A stretch of 64,000 nt of DNA from Hemileia vastatrix. Its lineage: Eukaryota > Basidiomycota > Pucciniomycetes > Pucciniales > Zaghouaniaceae. Made by a program: the position numbers and the translations under genes. The notes below the pieces were generated by a model that worked only from the letters and a program-made list of their open reading frames with translations, was not told the DNA's origin and made no database searches. Of the stretch, positions 52,828 through 64,000 are shown piece by piece (positions within the stretch are counted from its first letter, which is position 1; every line of letters starts with the position of its first letter). The stretch is from the NCBI GenBank assembly GCA_030280995.1, contig JASXTE010000011.1:1736501-1800500 (forward strand), given 5' to 3'.

Positions 52828-54550
52828 CTATTTTTCCTTGTACTCCAGCCAAGACCATGGTTGTTTGTTTGACTTGTTCTGAATTTTGTATGGAACAATG
52901 ACATTGTACCATTCAGGATAGCTCAAACCTTCGGGCTTTGACGTTGTTACTATTATTTTTGGCTCTTTTATTGCTTCTTCTTCTTCACTTTTTGAGTCAC
53001 GATACATGCGAAACTGAATTGCAAATAAATTTTCATAACTTAAATTGATGTTTGAGTCATCAGTACAATCAATATTCATGGGTTTTTTTTCCAACTGCCT
53101 TTTAATTACGTTCCTGTGCAAACTTTTAACCTCGCTCTCTATAAATTGATTTGTTGACTGGCATGAATAAAACCTATTTCCAATATAGTAAAGAAATATC
53201 TTCCGATGCCGCTCTTTACCCTCTTCACCAAATGTTGTGATCCCACTATTTGCCACAGACGCTTTATCGCCGACGGCTACAAAAGCTTTTATTTCTTCTT
53301 TGTTCGAATTTCGGAGCCATTTACGTATGTTAAAGGCAAGCTTTTCGTATGTATCTCTTTTGCTCTGAGGATTCTCAAATTCTTCCTCCAAGTGTTGTAG
53401 ATATGTTTTGATGTATCTAGCGCAACGGAGAGCTGTAGTGATATGAAGACCCTCTTCTCTTAGTTTCAAAATGTCTGTGTGAACTCTCAAGTAAAGTAGT
53501 CTTTCAGCCCATTGTAACAGGTTAGAGGGTTCAAGATCCGCAAGTTCAAAGGTAATTTTCTGGATATCTTGAAAAATCAACGCTTGAGCAACTTTGGCTT
53601 GGTACATAAAATCTTCGATTTTAGGGAAGACTAAGGGAATGAATTCATCCATTTTATTAAAATAGCGAGAATATATTTCAATGGGTCCTAGTGAATGAGA
53701 ATCTTCTGCATTTTGGTTCTTATTTGCGAAAGCCTTTCCGGATCGATAATATAACGTCTTCACATCTTCCTGAAGTTCCTTGATATAGGGATCACTTGAA
53801 AATTGATGGGTGTAGACCTCCCACTCAGGTAGTGGATTTTCTAAAATTTCATTAACTATATTTTGGCAACGCGCTCTGTTTAAGCCTGTATAAACTCGCT
53901 GCGTGTGAGATATATAATGAGTACAGGTATCATCATCAACATTGGATGTCACTTTATCTTGTGCCTTTTCTTCTGCTCCAGAAAATATGCGCGGGAAAGA
54001 TTTTTTAGGCTGGTTTGTTTGCCCTTCAAAGCTATGGTGAAGACCATCTTCTAGCTGGAATTATTAAAGCACGTCCTGAGTATCTTTCATACTTTACCGT
54101 CAAAAATATGAGGAACTGACACTTGAAGAATATATAATGCCTGATTTAGATGCCGATGATGATTGGTGGGTACTTGAGAGCTTTGAAGTCCTTAATTTTT
54201 TTTGATAGCGGGTTTCTGGCTAGAATAAACAGATTCATTGTCATGAGTTTATTTAGACAAAAAATGGTTAATCTCTCAGAAAAACTAACTGGGTTTCTTA
54301 TTGATGATTGATTTGGATTAGGCAAAGGTAAGTCTGCACTAGGGTGCACATCAACATTTTGACTGCTGGTTGAATGCATTTCGCTAAGTTGAGACGAATC
54401 ATCTAAACCATATTTTTTAGAGAGTAGGGCCAATTCGAGATCAGATTGAGCATTAAATGGAATTATATTATTGCGAGTTGTGGGTTTGGAAAAGGTCAAA
54501 GACTCTTGAAATAATGAAGCAAAAAGGTAAAAACTGGGCAGCTTAAACAT
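52828..54550 (-). CDS. Putative secreted protein, three exons, function unknown
   Basis: Model on the minus strand: exon 1 54550-54290 (87 codons), intron 54289-54220 (70 bp, GTTAGT...TTCTAG), exon 2 54219-54121 (33 codons), intron 54120-54055 (66 bp, weak donor GTCAGT, TTCCAG), exon 3 54054-52828 (408 codons and stop). All junctions are phase 0, giving about 528 aa. The N-terminus (MFKLPSFYLFASLF...) has a short basic start and a hydrophobic core, as in a signal peptide with cleavage after about residue 21. The rest is a charged, mostly helical-looking domain with Cys and Trp scattered and no motif I recognise. The second donor is doubtful: the better-looking GTAAAG at 54097 would leave an in-frame TGA. 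If it is a plant-infecting fungus, a secreted effector is one possibility; an ordinary extracellular protein is another. Confidence 0.6.
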
Positions 54551-55920
54551 AATTTTATTTGTAAATTTTGAAAAAGACTTTTGGGCAACTATGTAGCGAC
54601 AACCTCATTTTGATTCTTAGGTTCCACACCTCACAAGGATTACTTAATCTAGGTTGCCGCCGAATCAAATGTGAATTTGATTCATGCCTAACAGGTAGCA
54701 TGGCATGCAGGCAAATTGAAAAATTTAGTATTTAACTTATCACCGAAGTAAATCAAGCATATCGGCGGATTTGTCTACCTATACTCTTTTGATACTTCAC
54801 TTCATGGAAAACTGATATCTACTTATTGGACAGTAAAAAAAAATATCTGAAAACCGGGGGTAGAAAACTCTTGACTAAAAAAAGATCGCTAATCATTATT
54901 TGGGAAGTTGAATCGGGCTGGCCAAGAATTAAGCCCATTGCGGCGGCTAAATTGAAATCAGGTACAGCTAAATTGAAAAAGGTTGGTGCAGCTTTTCAAA
55001 ATTTTGCTCATTATACCCAGCATTTTTGGTGGGCAATAGGCTAGCGGGATGAAATAATGAGGGAAACTGCTGGGTAATTTAGGCAGAACTGTGGAAAACT
55101 GCACCAATCATTTTCAATCTAGCTGTATTTAGTCCAACAACGGCAAAATTTCGGACAACTTACCCAGCTGTTTTAGTGCGATTTCTCGCTGTAAATGCCG
55201 TTAGATCAGGATTCGTTTAAGCGTTTTACGCCCAACTGACGGCTCGGCACCAGGGCTGGTTTATCCCACCCAGCCCAGTAGAGCCCACCCCCACCTCACT
55301 ATCGACCTTTTAATCTTACATCATACTTTTACCTCAAAATTAGGTCTACGCTCCAATTGCGACTCTTGAAACAGGACGGATCTGCAATTCATGAAAATTA
55401 TTCCTTTTAGCCTGCTGTATCTTTAATTGCCCTGATGCTGTGAGGTGGAATCTTATAATTTATATCTACTTCGTGAAGCCTTGCGTGACTGTAGTCTCCC
55501 TCAATCATATATGGGGGTATAAGTATAACGTTATACATCCTTCCTTCTTACTCACTTACTATTGGGAAAAGAAAAAAGAAAATATATATATATATATATA
55601 ATATATATAAAGAAAGTGGTTTTGCTGCTCAGCTTCTTTTCTCACTTATTACGGGAAGATAAAAACCTTAATGTATATATGATATCAAGCCTCCACTCGC
55701 ACATGAAGCATTTCGTGTCTACTAGCAGGTGGCAATCTCAATTTAAATTTTTAATTGAAAACAAAGTACGGCCGGGTGTTAAAGATGAACTGAAATCGAC
55801 TAATGTTAAGACTAAGGATTAGAACCTGCAAGAAGGTTCCGACATTTGGTTTTTTGGTGGTAATATCAATTTTGTTTTGCTATCCTCACAAGCATAATAG
55901 TTAATACTTGTTTTTAAAAG
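54551..55920. other. Intergenic, with AT microsatellite
   Basis: No gene that I can support. A TATATA run lies at about 55582-55612. The reading frames at 54826-55044 and 55562-55822 show no recognisable motif and the second runs through the microsatellite. Confidence 0.4.
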
Positions 55921-56275
55921 AGCCTTTGTAAATAATAAAATGAAGCAGTCGTTAATAAATGATCTGCCCTTATACTTGGTCTTTGCTGCTGTTACCTAAA
56001 TAAGGAAAATAAATAATTTTGAGCGAGACACAAAAGACCATAAAAGAGTAACAGCTAAATACAAAATCTAGCCTTTGTAAATAATAAAATGAAGTAGTCG
56101 TTAATAAATGATCTGCCCTTATACTTGATCTTTGTTGCTGTTACCTATATACATTAGTTATAAAAATAAATGAATATTATTAAAGAAACATAAATGATAA
56201 ATTAGTTGAACCTGACCTAGATAAGGAAAATAAATAATCTTGAGCAAAACACAAAACAAAAAACAGAGCCCAGTA
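55921..56275. repeat. Imperfect tandem duplication (~149-bp offset)
   Basis: AGCCTTTGTAAATAATAAAA starts at 55921 and again at 56070; about 80 bp match with four or so changes. The following block (AAGGAAAATAAATAAT) recurs at 56001 and 56223, so the second copy carries about 70 extra bp between the two blocks. Confidence 0.8.
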
Positions 56276-56480
56276 CATAAGTAAACATCTCGCTCATCAG
56301 GAATTGATAAGATTGAGTAGCAAAGTAAAAGAGCGCCATCAGAAGGCACATGTAGCCATTGACACGTGCATAGTAACATCTAACTATATATATGCTAGTA
56401 GAAAATAGAAAAAGAAAAATAGAAATACAATGAACAATCAGTCGTTCTTACAGTTTTGATATTAATTTGTTACCCAGCTA

Positions 56481-56668
56481 CAGCCGAGTCACAAAAGCTT
56501 GCGGAATTTTTGACGAAAAAATAAAAGTTTCGCCATAAAAAAATGATTTGCCAATTCAAAAAGAAGTACCCCTTGCCTGATTCCCGACACTTTTGAATAG
56601 GCAAATCATTTTTTTGGTGAGAACTTTGATTTTTTCGTCGAAAATTCCGCAAGCTTTTGACTTGGCTG
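56481..56668. mobile_element. Mariner-like MITE (188 bp)
   Basis: The ends are CAGCCGAGTCACAAAAGC and (rc) CAGCCAAGTCAAAAGC, with inverted similarity continuing about 75 bp inwards (CTTGCGGAATTTT, GACGAAAAAAT, AAAAAAATGATTTGCC). TA lies on both sides (56479-56480 and 56669-56670), the Tc1/mariner target duplication. Non-coding. Confidence 0.75.
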
Positions 56669-56670
56669 TA

Positions 56671-56862
56671 AAAGCTTACGGAAATTTTAACAAAAATAAA
56701 AATAAAAAATAAAATAAAAGTTTTTCTCACGAAAGAATGATTCATTTATTTAAAAAGAAGTGCCCCCGTCCTAAACCTAAGCCATTTGGATAGACAAATC
56801 TCTTTTTTGTGAGCAAATTTGATTGTTTGTCAAAAATTTCGCCAGTTTTTGCTACTTAGCTG
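56671..56862. mobile_element. Second mariner-like MITE, adjoining, left end truncated
   Basis: Related to 56481-56668: left arm AAAGCTTACGGAAATTTT, right arm (rc) CAGCTAAGTAGCAAAAACTG, followed by TA at 56863-56864. It lacks the first ~14 bp on the left, where the first MITE adjoins it. Confidence 0.6.
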
Positions 56863-56864
56863 TA

Positions 56865-57440
56865 GTATGTATCAACACTGACGGAAAAACATTTATACTG
56901 CTTCCCAGGGGAAAGAAGAAAAGACCTGATATGTCTAGTGGTTTTTTTAGTTTCAGCTAACAACGCTGTTCAAACTTGATTCACCCATTTTCCAACTCCA
57001 TCGTACCCTGTTATGGGTACAATGAGCAGGGAGGGACTCAAACCAAGGCACTCAAAAGGTTCAAATGGGGCGAAAAAACCCACTAGACGCCCAGTACACC
57101 CTTTTTGTTCTTGTGCAGCATGTTTCGAAGGTAGTGTTCTTGTCAATTTCATTTTATCAAAAAACACCTCAAGTTTTATCTTTAATAACAAGAAAAGCCT
57201 CACGAATACACTAGAGGCTAGATTGAATGCGCACCTATCAACTCAAATAGCCATACCCGCCGAGTAAGAAAAACCACGAGAATCTCAAATTAGAAGAATT
57301 TTACCTACCCATCTACGAAGTGGTTCTGTGGGGCAACATAAAAGTTGTAAAATAGTGATAAATATTACTTTCTGTCAATCTTATAAAATATAAAACTGAA
57401 ACGTATCCCCCAACTAAATCTATACTCTACATCAAAAGTC
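56865..57440. other. Intergenic
   Basis: No gene is visible. A short plus-strand reading frame (57013-57267) crosses GGTTCAAATGG, which resembles a tRNA B box, but no A box or cloverleaf is visible around it. Confidence 0.4.
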
Positions 57441-59500
57441 TATATAATTTTATTTTTTATTTTTACTTTCGCACAATTTTACCCAACGTGGGGCATGAAG
57501 GAGCAGGCACAGATAGAGAACAGTAGGTACAAGACTGACATCAACATAGTAAAGGAAAAACGAGCATTTAAAGGAAATCTACATGGGGAAATTACTGGGA
57601 GAGAGGGATATTTATAAGAAGACTATTTGATTTAATTAAAAAGGCTGTAATATGTTGGGTGATTGGAGAAGGGGATGATAATTGATGTGTGATTTCAGGG
57701 TTGAGACAGATGGGGATGGTGGATGAAAAGATAGGAAAGACTCAGCTGATGAGGCCAAGGGGTGTGATCCATTGTCCAGTTTATCCACCACTTCATAACC
57801 TGGTCTACCTGTATTACCATGGCATCACTGGAGAATGAGGGATAGGGTGGGATTTTCACGGATAAGTGAATGAACTTTGGCTGCAATGGATGCAAATATG
57901 GTCAGATTAGTGATGATCAGGGATGCAGCCAAAAGGGTTTTGGTGACTGATTGACTGTCTGTATGTAATGTGAGGGAGTTGTATAAAATGTGGAACTGAT
58001 TGTTCAGGAAGAGACACAGGCCAAGGTACATTCCCACTAATTCAGTCTCAAAGACTGAGAAGAGCTGAGAATTTCATAGCCTTGCTAAATTGGGTAGTTG
58101 TTTTCCTGGATCAAATTCTGAAGCTAAAGTCTTATTATGTGATTTGGAACCATCAGTGTAGATGCAGTATGATATCATAGGGGAGGAGAATAATTTAAGA
58201 AACTCAGACTGTGCTTTCTATTTCAACTGCCCTAATCTTGCCACAAATAGAGGGTGAGTCTAAGGGGGCATAGGAGCTAGGTGGTGGGAATCTAGGTTTT
58301 CTAGTGGGAAAGAATGTGAGAAGAAAATTAATCATGAAAGAATGTGCAATTGGTGTTGGTGTAACTTTGGGCATGCGGAGGAAATGAGGGACTTGGGCAG
58401 AAGTGCCATGTGGCTAGAAGAAGGGATGGCGAGTAGCCTAGCCCATGCCTTGTAGACAGCTTGGTTGAGGCATTTTTTGCTGGAGAGAGAATAAGAATCA
58501 TGCAAGAGGAGACATACTGGGGTAAACCAGAAGCATTTCAGAGCTCTTCTGAGTGCTTTTTTGTTCACCACCTGTAAAAGTCCTGTCATGTGTGTAGTTT
58601 GCTTTGGGTTGTGCCATACTATGGCAGCATAAACTGTCCTATAATGAACTAAAGTAGAGATAAGTGTCAGGTATTCTTATACCTGCAGTCCCAAGGAAAT
58701 GAGCTTTTCCCCATTGAAAATAAAGGAAAATGAAGGGTCTAGGAGGACTCGAAACCATTCTAAGGTAGGAGAGAGACTGCGGAGTTGTCAATTAAGGGGA
58801 AGTTTATAGGTGGGATTTGTGTTTAGTGAGAAGCCACTTGGTCTTAGAGAAATCAAATACAGAAGTGTGCTTCCTACCCCATTTGACTGCCTCTGATCCC
58901 AGAAGTGATAATTCTTTCACCACCTTCTCTGGGTCTTTGTCTGCAGATAAGTATGCAACAACATCAATATATGCTAATACAATGGAGGACCTGGAAAGAG
59001 ATGGGAGAGATAGAAATTCAGGAGTATATATAACATACAATATTGGTAAGAGCAGGGATCCCTGCATAAGACCCCTAGGATAAAATGAGCCAGGGGATTC
59101 ATAGGATGAGATAGTTGTCCTCTGTGTGAGTAAATCAATGATCAGTTTGACTAAGTTTCAGGGAATGTGGAGAGAAAGTAGGATTTTCAATAGTCTTGTG
59201 ATATTGACAGAAGGAAATGTCCCCTTCATGTCAAGTGAGAGAGCACTAACTACATTACCTTTCCTCTATTGATCTTTTGTCTGTGTGGTGAAGTACAACA
59301 AGGTTTTAGATGTGCTTCTAAATAGTTGGCCTCCATAGTGTATAGCAGGGAGTATTTTTTTGATTCTAAATATAAGGAGAGGTGTTTAGTGATCAGCATC
59401 TCAAGCAACTTACCCATGGTGCTGAGAAAGGAAATTAAGAAGAATGCACTTAGATAAGTATAATATGGTCTAAGATTGTAAGTCATTTATATTTGAAGTA
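57440..59500 (-). mobile_element. Truncated LINE (non-LTR retrotransposon)
   Basis: Minus strand: RT remnant, then RNase H, then an A-rich 3' end (rc of TTTTATTTTTTATTTTTAC at about 57449-57468). No endonuclease is visible upstream of about 59500, so it is 5'-truncated, or its start has been lost beyond the MITE at 59548. TSDs were not found. Confidence 0.7.
57700..59486 (-). pseudogene. LINE reverse transcriptase with RNase H domain, decayed
   Basis: RT blocks on the minus strand: LSTMGKLLEMLITKHLSLYL (finger region, ~59420), GSLLLPILYVIYTPEFLS (~59050) and AYIDVVAYL (~58960). The catalytic pair is altered (YIDV where LINE RTs have YxDD). Further down come CIYTDGSKSHNK (~58160), LHTDSQSVTKTLL (~57960) and GYEVVDKLDNGSHPL (~57780), the three recognisable blocks of a LINE-type RNase H. 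Frames change several times between them. The RNase H domain suggests the I or Tad group; I cannot separate these by eye. Confidence 0.78.
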
Positions 59501-59547
59501 GACCTTCTTAAGAAAGGTGTAATTGAATTGTGCTTTTGTGCCTCAAT

Positions 59548-59760
59548 CACCAGAAAAAAAAGATGGGTGCCTGATAGCAGGTGCCAATCCCTATCTTTGA
59601 CTTAAATCAATTTCAGCTCAGCTTTAATTCTTCTGGAAAGACTGTGAACTGAACAATGGGCACACTAGCTTGTACAAAATCAAATGAAATTTACTCTTAA
59701 ATCAAAACTGAATATAGGGATAAGCACCTGCTAGCAGGTGTCACTTGATTTTTTGCAGTG
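59548..59760. mobile_element. CACTA-type MITE, second family (213 bp)
   Basis: The ends are CACCAGAAAAAAAAGATGGG and (rc) CACTGCAAAAAATCAAGTGA, with the TIR continuing to about 47 bp (GATAGCAGGTGC / GCTAGCAGGTGC, then ATCCCTAT). The TSD AAT is perfect (59545-59547 and 59761-59763). CCTGCTAGCAGG near the right end is palindromic, like the subterminal palindrome of the first family. Non-coding. Confidence 0.85.
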
Positions 59761-59977
59761 AATTTATGCTTTTTTTGGTACAAATTCATCTTTCACACTC
59801 TCCATCCCCTTATCTTGATTAATCAGCACCTAGTACACACATTCCCATATCTTAGCACAAAATCATGGAGTATTTGAATTCATTTTTGAGACCCCTTAGT
59901 AACTTAATAGATAGCTAAAATTAATAAGAAGTATAGTTTTTTAATCAATATTAAATTAATTCTAAAATTATAGAACA

Positions 59978-60335
59978 GGGGGAAAAATGGTGAACTAGAT
60001 GTCTAGTTCAGTTTTGTGACCCTATTCCATTCCTAGGTGAATTTTTGTGACAAACCATTGAATGTCACTTTTTTCAGCCCACCTTATTTTTTGCCTTTAG
60101 AAGAGGGTTGGGGTGGTATGGTGTGGGTATGTTTGTTAGATAAGGGAAGAGGAGGTGAAAATAGAATTTTTGGATGAATCCATAAATATGAGAAGAAATG
60201 AGCCAAGGAGATGCCAATGACAGAAAAGCAAAAAAATAAAGTGGGGCCAAACAGGGTCACTTCATGAATCAGACGCAGAGTCATACCCTGAAACCAAAAT
60301 CTGAACTAGACATCTAGTTCAGGGATTTTTCTCCC
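59978..60335. mobile_element. Foldback/MITE of unknown superfamily (~358 bp)
   Basis: Inverted ends: GGGGGAAAAATGGTGAACTAG and (rc) GGGAGAAAAATCCCTGAACTAG. Each is followed by the near-palindrome CTGAACTAGATGTCTAGTTCAG (right copy 60301-60322; left copy differs only at its first base). I could not settle the outer boundary or a TSD. Non-coding. Confidence 0.65.
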
Positions 60336-61039
60336 TTTTTAGATTTTTATTCTTGAACATGCCTGGAAAGGTTGTAGAAAATTAAGTTGAGTTTTGATAA
60401 AACCACAGCTTTTATGGAAAATGTAAACCAGATTTGGGCTGGTGCAGCCACTAGCAATAAGCCCTCATGATTTTTCAATCATTTTATCAAACTCAAAATT
60501 ATCTCTCAAATAGCCTAAAAAATTGAAATGTGAATCATTTTGAATTCTTAATTCATAATATCATATCAAATATATATATATAAAAGCAATATTTTTCTCA
60601 TGGCACTCAATTTCAAAACTGGTAGTTTCAGCATAATGGAACTAGCACCATCAAAAATAGGGGTTTAGAATAAAGTATTATTAAAAAAATATTAATCTTT
60701 GGCCAAAAAAAGAAATTCTTGTTATATGAATGGGATACTCCACTAAAAATCCACCAAAAAGAGCAAAGTAGTTCAGAAAAAATGTTAATTTAAATATATA
60801 TATATACATATTTCTTTAACACTTATTTTTAAACATGGTGATATTTCATTCTCACATTTCAATGATACTATTATCATTTTGATATAAACATTAGTTTCAA
60901 AGTTTAAGTTTTAAATTTTTTATGAAATTCAATTCCACCAAAATGTAATTTTTTTTTTGTATTTTTGAAATTGTATTATGAATCTAGAGCTCTGAGTTGA
61001 TTATATTGTAAAGTTGTGGGATCTTTGTAGGATTATTTT
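60336..61039. other. Intergenic, AT-rich
   Basis: No gene or repeat boundary is visible. Short AT runs near 60570 and 60796. Confidence 0.4.
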
Positions 61040-62498
61040 TGTCAGGCTGGATATCCCCAGGACTGAGTAAAAAGTACTTATAAGTTATTTTAAACACATG
61101 GACTATACATGGGAACAATAAATTAGAGTACACAAATAGTATACATAAGTAAATTTATGATAATATACAAAATATGTCATTATAACACCTTATATACACA
61201 CATATATCCACCTTTTATAAGTCTTATGTACCTAATATTAATTTGGAATATGTTAGGGCTACCTTAAGAACCTTAAATATAAGGCTACATAATTTTTAAG
61301 TAGACTTAAAGCTGTTGTTTTCATTATTTTATGTGAAAAACAAGAGATGCGCTTTAAATCACTTAAAAGTTGACTATATGTGCTATAAATTTAATAATAT
61401 TAAAAATGCCCTTTGAAAGATAAATTTTTCTTAATTAGAGCTATTGATTTCTCTACTCAAATGCATAAAAATAATACTTTTCAAATTTGGTGTTTTTTAT
61501 GCCAGAAATGGCTTCTGTGCACTGGCCACATACTACCTGCATTTTTCCCATGTGAATAGCTTCTTTTTTAGTAAAGTTAGATTTTTCACACTATAATTAC
61601 CCCACATTCTATGCCCACTGTGGGGAAACACACTAAAATAGGCGACAGGCACTTATTTAGTGTCCTAGCTTAATTACAAATGCATTGACCCTCTTTATAT
61701 GCACTAATTTCATTAAAAACCTCAATCTTGGCACTTTAATTCACTACCATGCTTAAATTCACCTAAATTAGTCAAGGATTTACCTGTGCAAGTGCCTGCC
61801 AAGGACTGAATGTAGTTACCCCACATCTCATGCCCTTTTCTCAGTTTTTAAGTGGTTTCTCACTCAATTTTGGTTATTTTTGAATGGGGATTTCACATAG
61901 TATAATTTCATGATTAGCCCCAAAATCTCTACTGATAATCCCCCTTATTATTGAGTAATAATTAGTCTTAATTTTTCCTTTTTAGTCTTTTATTTTAATG
62001 TATAACATTCATACACTCTCTTTTTTTCTTATTCTTTATTTTTGATGGATTATTCCTATTACTACAGGATTTTGGCAGGTGATATCATTCTTATTATGTT
62101 TCTGGTCACTCTTTATGTTGTTGGGCATTTCTATTAGCTGGAATGAGGCGTCATTAACTGTGTAGAGAGATGGTAAATCAAGGGTATTTTTGGTCTTGTT
62201 TTCTACATTCTTTATCATTACAATTAAAACATATAACCAATAAAATTACAATACATATCAATAGTACTTATAAAGTCTTTGAATAGTATCTGAATTTATT
62301 AAATCTATTTTTCTACCAACTATAAAATTTTAAGCCATATATAATTAGTGAGATTAAAATTACTGAGACCCTTAAATTGAGTTATATTTTAATACTTATT
62401 GGATTTTTACTACAGTATTCATATAGGAACATTAAAATCTTCTAGACAACTGAAAATTCAAGCTATTTCACGTCTATGTAACTGACCTAAGCCTGACA
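61040..62498 (+). mobile_element. Solo LTR of the element 1 family
   Basis: TGTCAGGCTGGATATCCCC start and CCTAAGCCTGACA end, matching the reverse complement of the element 1 LTR along its length with many substitutions and small indels. The flanks ATTTT and ATATT form a TSD with one mismatch. It has no internal region. Confidence 0.85.
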
Positions 62499-63117
62499 AT
62501 ATTTATGTCAACCAAATTTCTGAAAATTAATGAGCACTTATATACAGGAACTTTACCTGAAAAAATGATATCAAGAAAAAAGCAAATCTTTTATTGGATT
62601 TGCAAAGTATTTCATATCAAAACTATATCTCTTTTAATATTTCCATCATCTCCTTTGATGGGTCAGGTCCTTCACAAAGAGAGAGATGGAGATTTTAACA
62701 AGTGAAGAAAGTAGTTGAGAATGATGATAAAAGTGAAAAGGAAAAAAAGGATATGAAAAAAGTATTGATAGTCAATTTCAGGGGAGTACATCAATATTTT
62801 TCATTTAAGAGAAGGATTTTTTTAAGTCTCATTGAAGGAGGATGAAGATTTTCTATATTTTAAAATTATTCTAATTCAGATTGACAAGATGAAGGAGGAA
62901 GAAGCATAGTGAACATGATATTTTAGTATTTACTTAAATTGTGTATAAAATAGAGAGGAATAGTCTCAACCAAGGTTGCTCATGATATTGAGAAGAATCA
63001 CAACCAAGGTATGAGAAACAACTATACATCTAGCTCATGTGTTTTTACTGATGTTCCACATGCAGTTTGAATATACATAAAATTCATCAAGTAATCATAC
63101 ATATGTGCAAATCCTCA
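62499..63117. other. Intergenic
   Basis: AT-rich; no supported gene or repeat. Confidence 0.4.
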
Positions 63118-63375
63118 CACCACAAGAAAATTGATGGCATTTTGTGCTCTTTGCCACCTGATTGCTTGACCTGTCAGTCAAGAAATCTATCATTTATTGT
63201 CTTGAGAAATTTCAAACAGCTTTTTTTTTTCCTCCAACAGGTAAAAATCAACATTTGTTTCCATCAATAAAAGTTCTTTAAAACTTCTCAAGCCAATAAA
63301 TGATAGATATCTTGACTGACAGGTCAAAAAATCAGGTGGAAAAAAGCACAAAATGTCATTGATTCTCTTGTGGTG
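63118..63375. mobile_element. CACTA-like MITE, third family (258 bp, long TIRs)
   Basis: Arms of about 90 bp are inverted: CACCACAAGAAAATTGATGG against (rc) CACCACAAGAGAATCAATGA. They run on through CATTTTGTGCT, CCACCTGATT, TTGACCTGTCAGTCAAGA and ATCTATCATTTATTG. The TSD TCA is perfect (63115-63117 and 63376-63378). The inner TTGACCTGTCAGTCAA is itself nearly palindromic. Non-coding. Confidence 0.85.
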
Positions 63376-64000
63376 TCATTAAAGTCTCCACCTGCACCAT
63401 TGTGCAAGAAGACTCTAAAGAGAGCCATCTAAATTCAGTAACCTATTCATGATTTCTAGATTGGGATTTGGGTCAATGATTGAGTCTTGGAAAACAGTAT
63501 TGGGAGCTTGGACTGCTTATTTGGTTCTTTTTTTATTCTTTTTACTTGAATTATTTTTTAATTTATTTTATTTTTTTCCAATTATTCTGATATCATAATA
63601 CTATATTTGAAAGGTTGTAACATTTTATGAATCACTGCCCTTTGTAGCCCTTGAAGTGTGATAATTCACAAGGGTAGAAGTGTAATGAGTTTGGATGAAG
63701 ATAAGTTTTCATGAAAGATCCCCTAACTTATTTTTTCCTGGTGAGGAATGTGCTTTATTTTAAAGGCATAAAAATTGGCTTTGATTATCACTTTAATAGG
63801 GGGTATCTATGTTCAGGGATCTGAGATTTGGGATCAGGAATTTTTTTTTCCAGGATCAGAAATTATTAATTGCATAAGATTTGTATCCACTAATTCTGGG
63901 GCTAGCAGATAAGGATTACAAAAAAATGCATTATCCCACTTCTTATACCACAATATTCATTCTTATTTCCTGATTACAAACTCATCACATCCATGATTGA
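63376..64000. other. Intergenic to window edge, with a possible DNA-transposon terminus
   Basis: AATAGGGGGTATC at 63795-63807 is identical to the 13 bases read inwards at 52589-52577 beside the Harbinger remnant, so another element of that family may begin here and run off the window. No gene is visible. Confidence 0.35.

Noticed and set aside
57013..57267. tRNA-like GGTTCAAATGG or a small gene
   Set aside because: No A box, acceptor stem or CCA-side pairing; the reading frame shows no motif.
1..64000. CRISPR arrays, rRNA, bacterial operons
   Set aside because: No regularly spaced short repeats, no rRNA-like GC-rich conserved blocks, and clear eukaryotic introns and retroelements throughout.

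Overview
The window looks like a transposon island in a filamentous fungus. The evidence is an AT-rich background, short introns (56-70 bp) with GTRAGT donors and CTAAC/CTAAT-like branch points, chromodomain Ty3 (Gypsy) retrotransposons, a Harbinger-type transposase and a LINE with an RNase H domain. A rust fungus (Pucciniales) fits best, but that is inference. Almost everything is mobile DNA. One apparently intact host-type gene is visible: a spliced gene at 52.8-54.6 kb whose product starts with a likely signal peptide.

Layout. 0.2-17.4 kb: an older, decayed Ty3 element (element 2, minus strand) whose 3' LTR was split by a younger Ty3 element (element 1, minus strand). Both carry a copy of the same CACTA-type MITE in the integrase C-terminal region. 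17.4-21 kb: intergenic remnants, an unidentified ORF fragment and a solo LTR. 21.0-32.8 kb: a three-level nest. An outer solo LTR is split by an inner solo LTR, which is split by an intact 9.2 kb Ty3 element (element C, minus strand); each level has its own 5-bp target-site duplication (TSD). 32.8-50.0 kb: the same family as C but on the plus strand, arranged LTR-internal-LTR-internal-LTR (elements D and E). Its exact 8,026-bp period is flanked by one TSD (CTAAC). 50.0-52.6 kb: a C-rich to G-rich switch and a decayed Harbinger-type transposase. 52.8-54.6 kb: the secreted-protein candidate. 54.6-64 kb: tandem and inverted repeats, two mariner-like MITEs, a decayed LINE, further MITEs and a solo LTR of the element 1 family.

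How the parts work. C, D and E each encode an uninterrupted 2,055-aa polyprotein: Gag, zinc knuckle, protease, RT, RNase H, integrase, chromodomain. The main discovery candidate lies at its N-terminus. Two introns with textbook signals sit at equivalent positions in C/D/E and in the diverged element 1. Splicing the first (64 or 58 bp, phase 0) moves translation from the shared ATG into a different reading frame that is open in both families. Splicing the second (58 bp) ends that frame at TGG TAA in both, one base out of register with Gag-Pol. So the same exon DNA seems to encode two proteins: a coiled-coil, Pro/Gln-rich ORF1 protein from spliced RNA, and the Gag-Pol N-terminus from unspliced RNA. 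Element 2 is unusual in another way: its pol strand starts directly at protease with no gag, while a spliced, now-decayed gene lies antisense near its 3' LTR.
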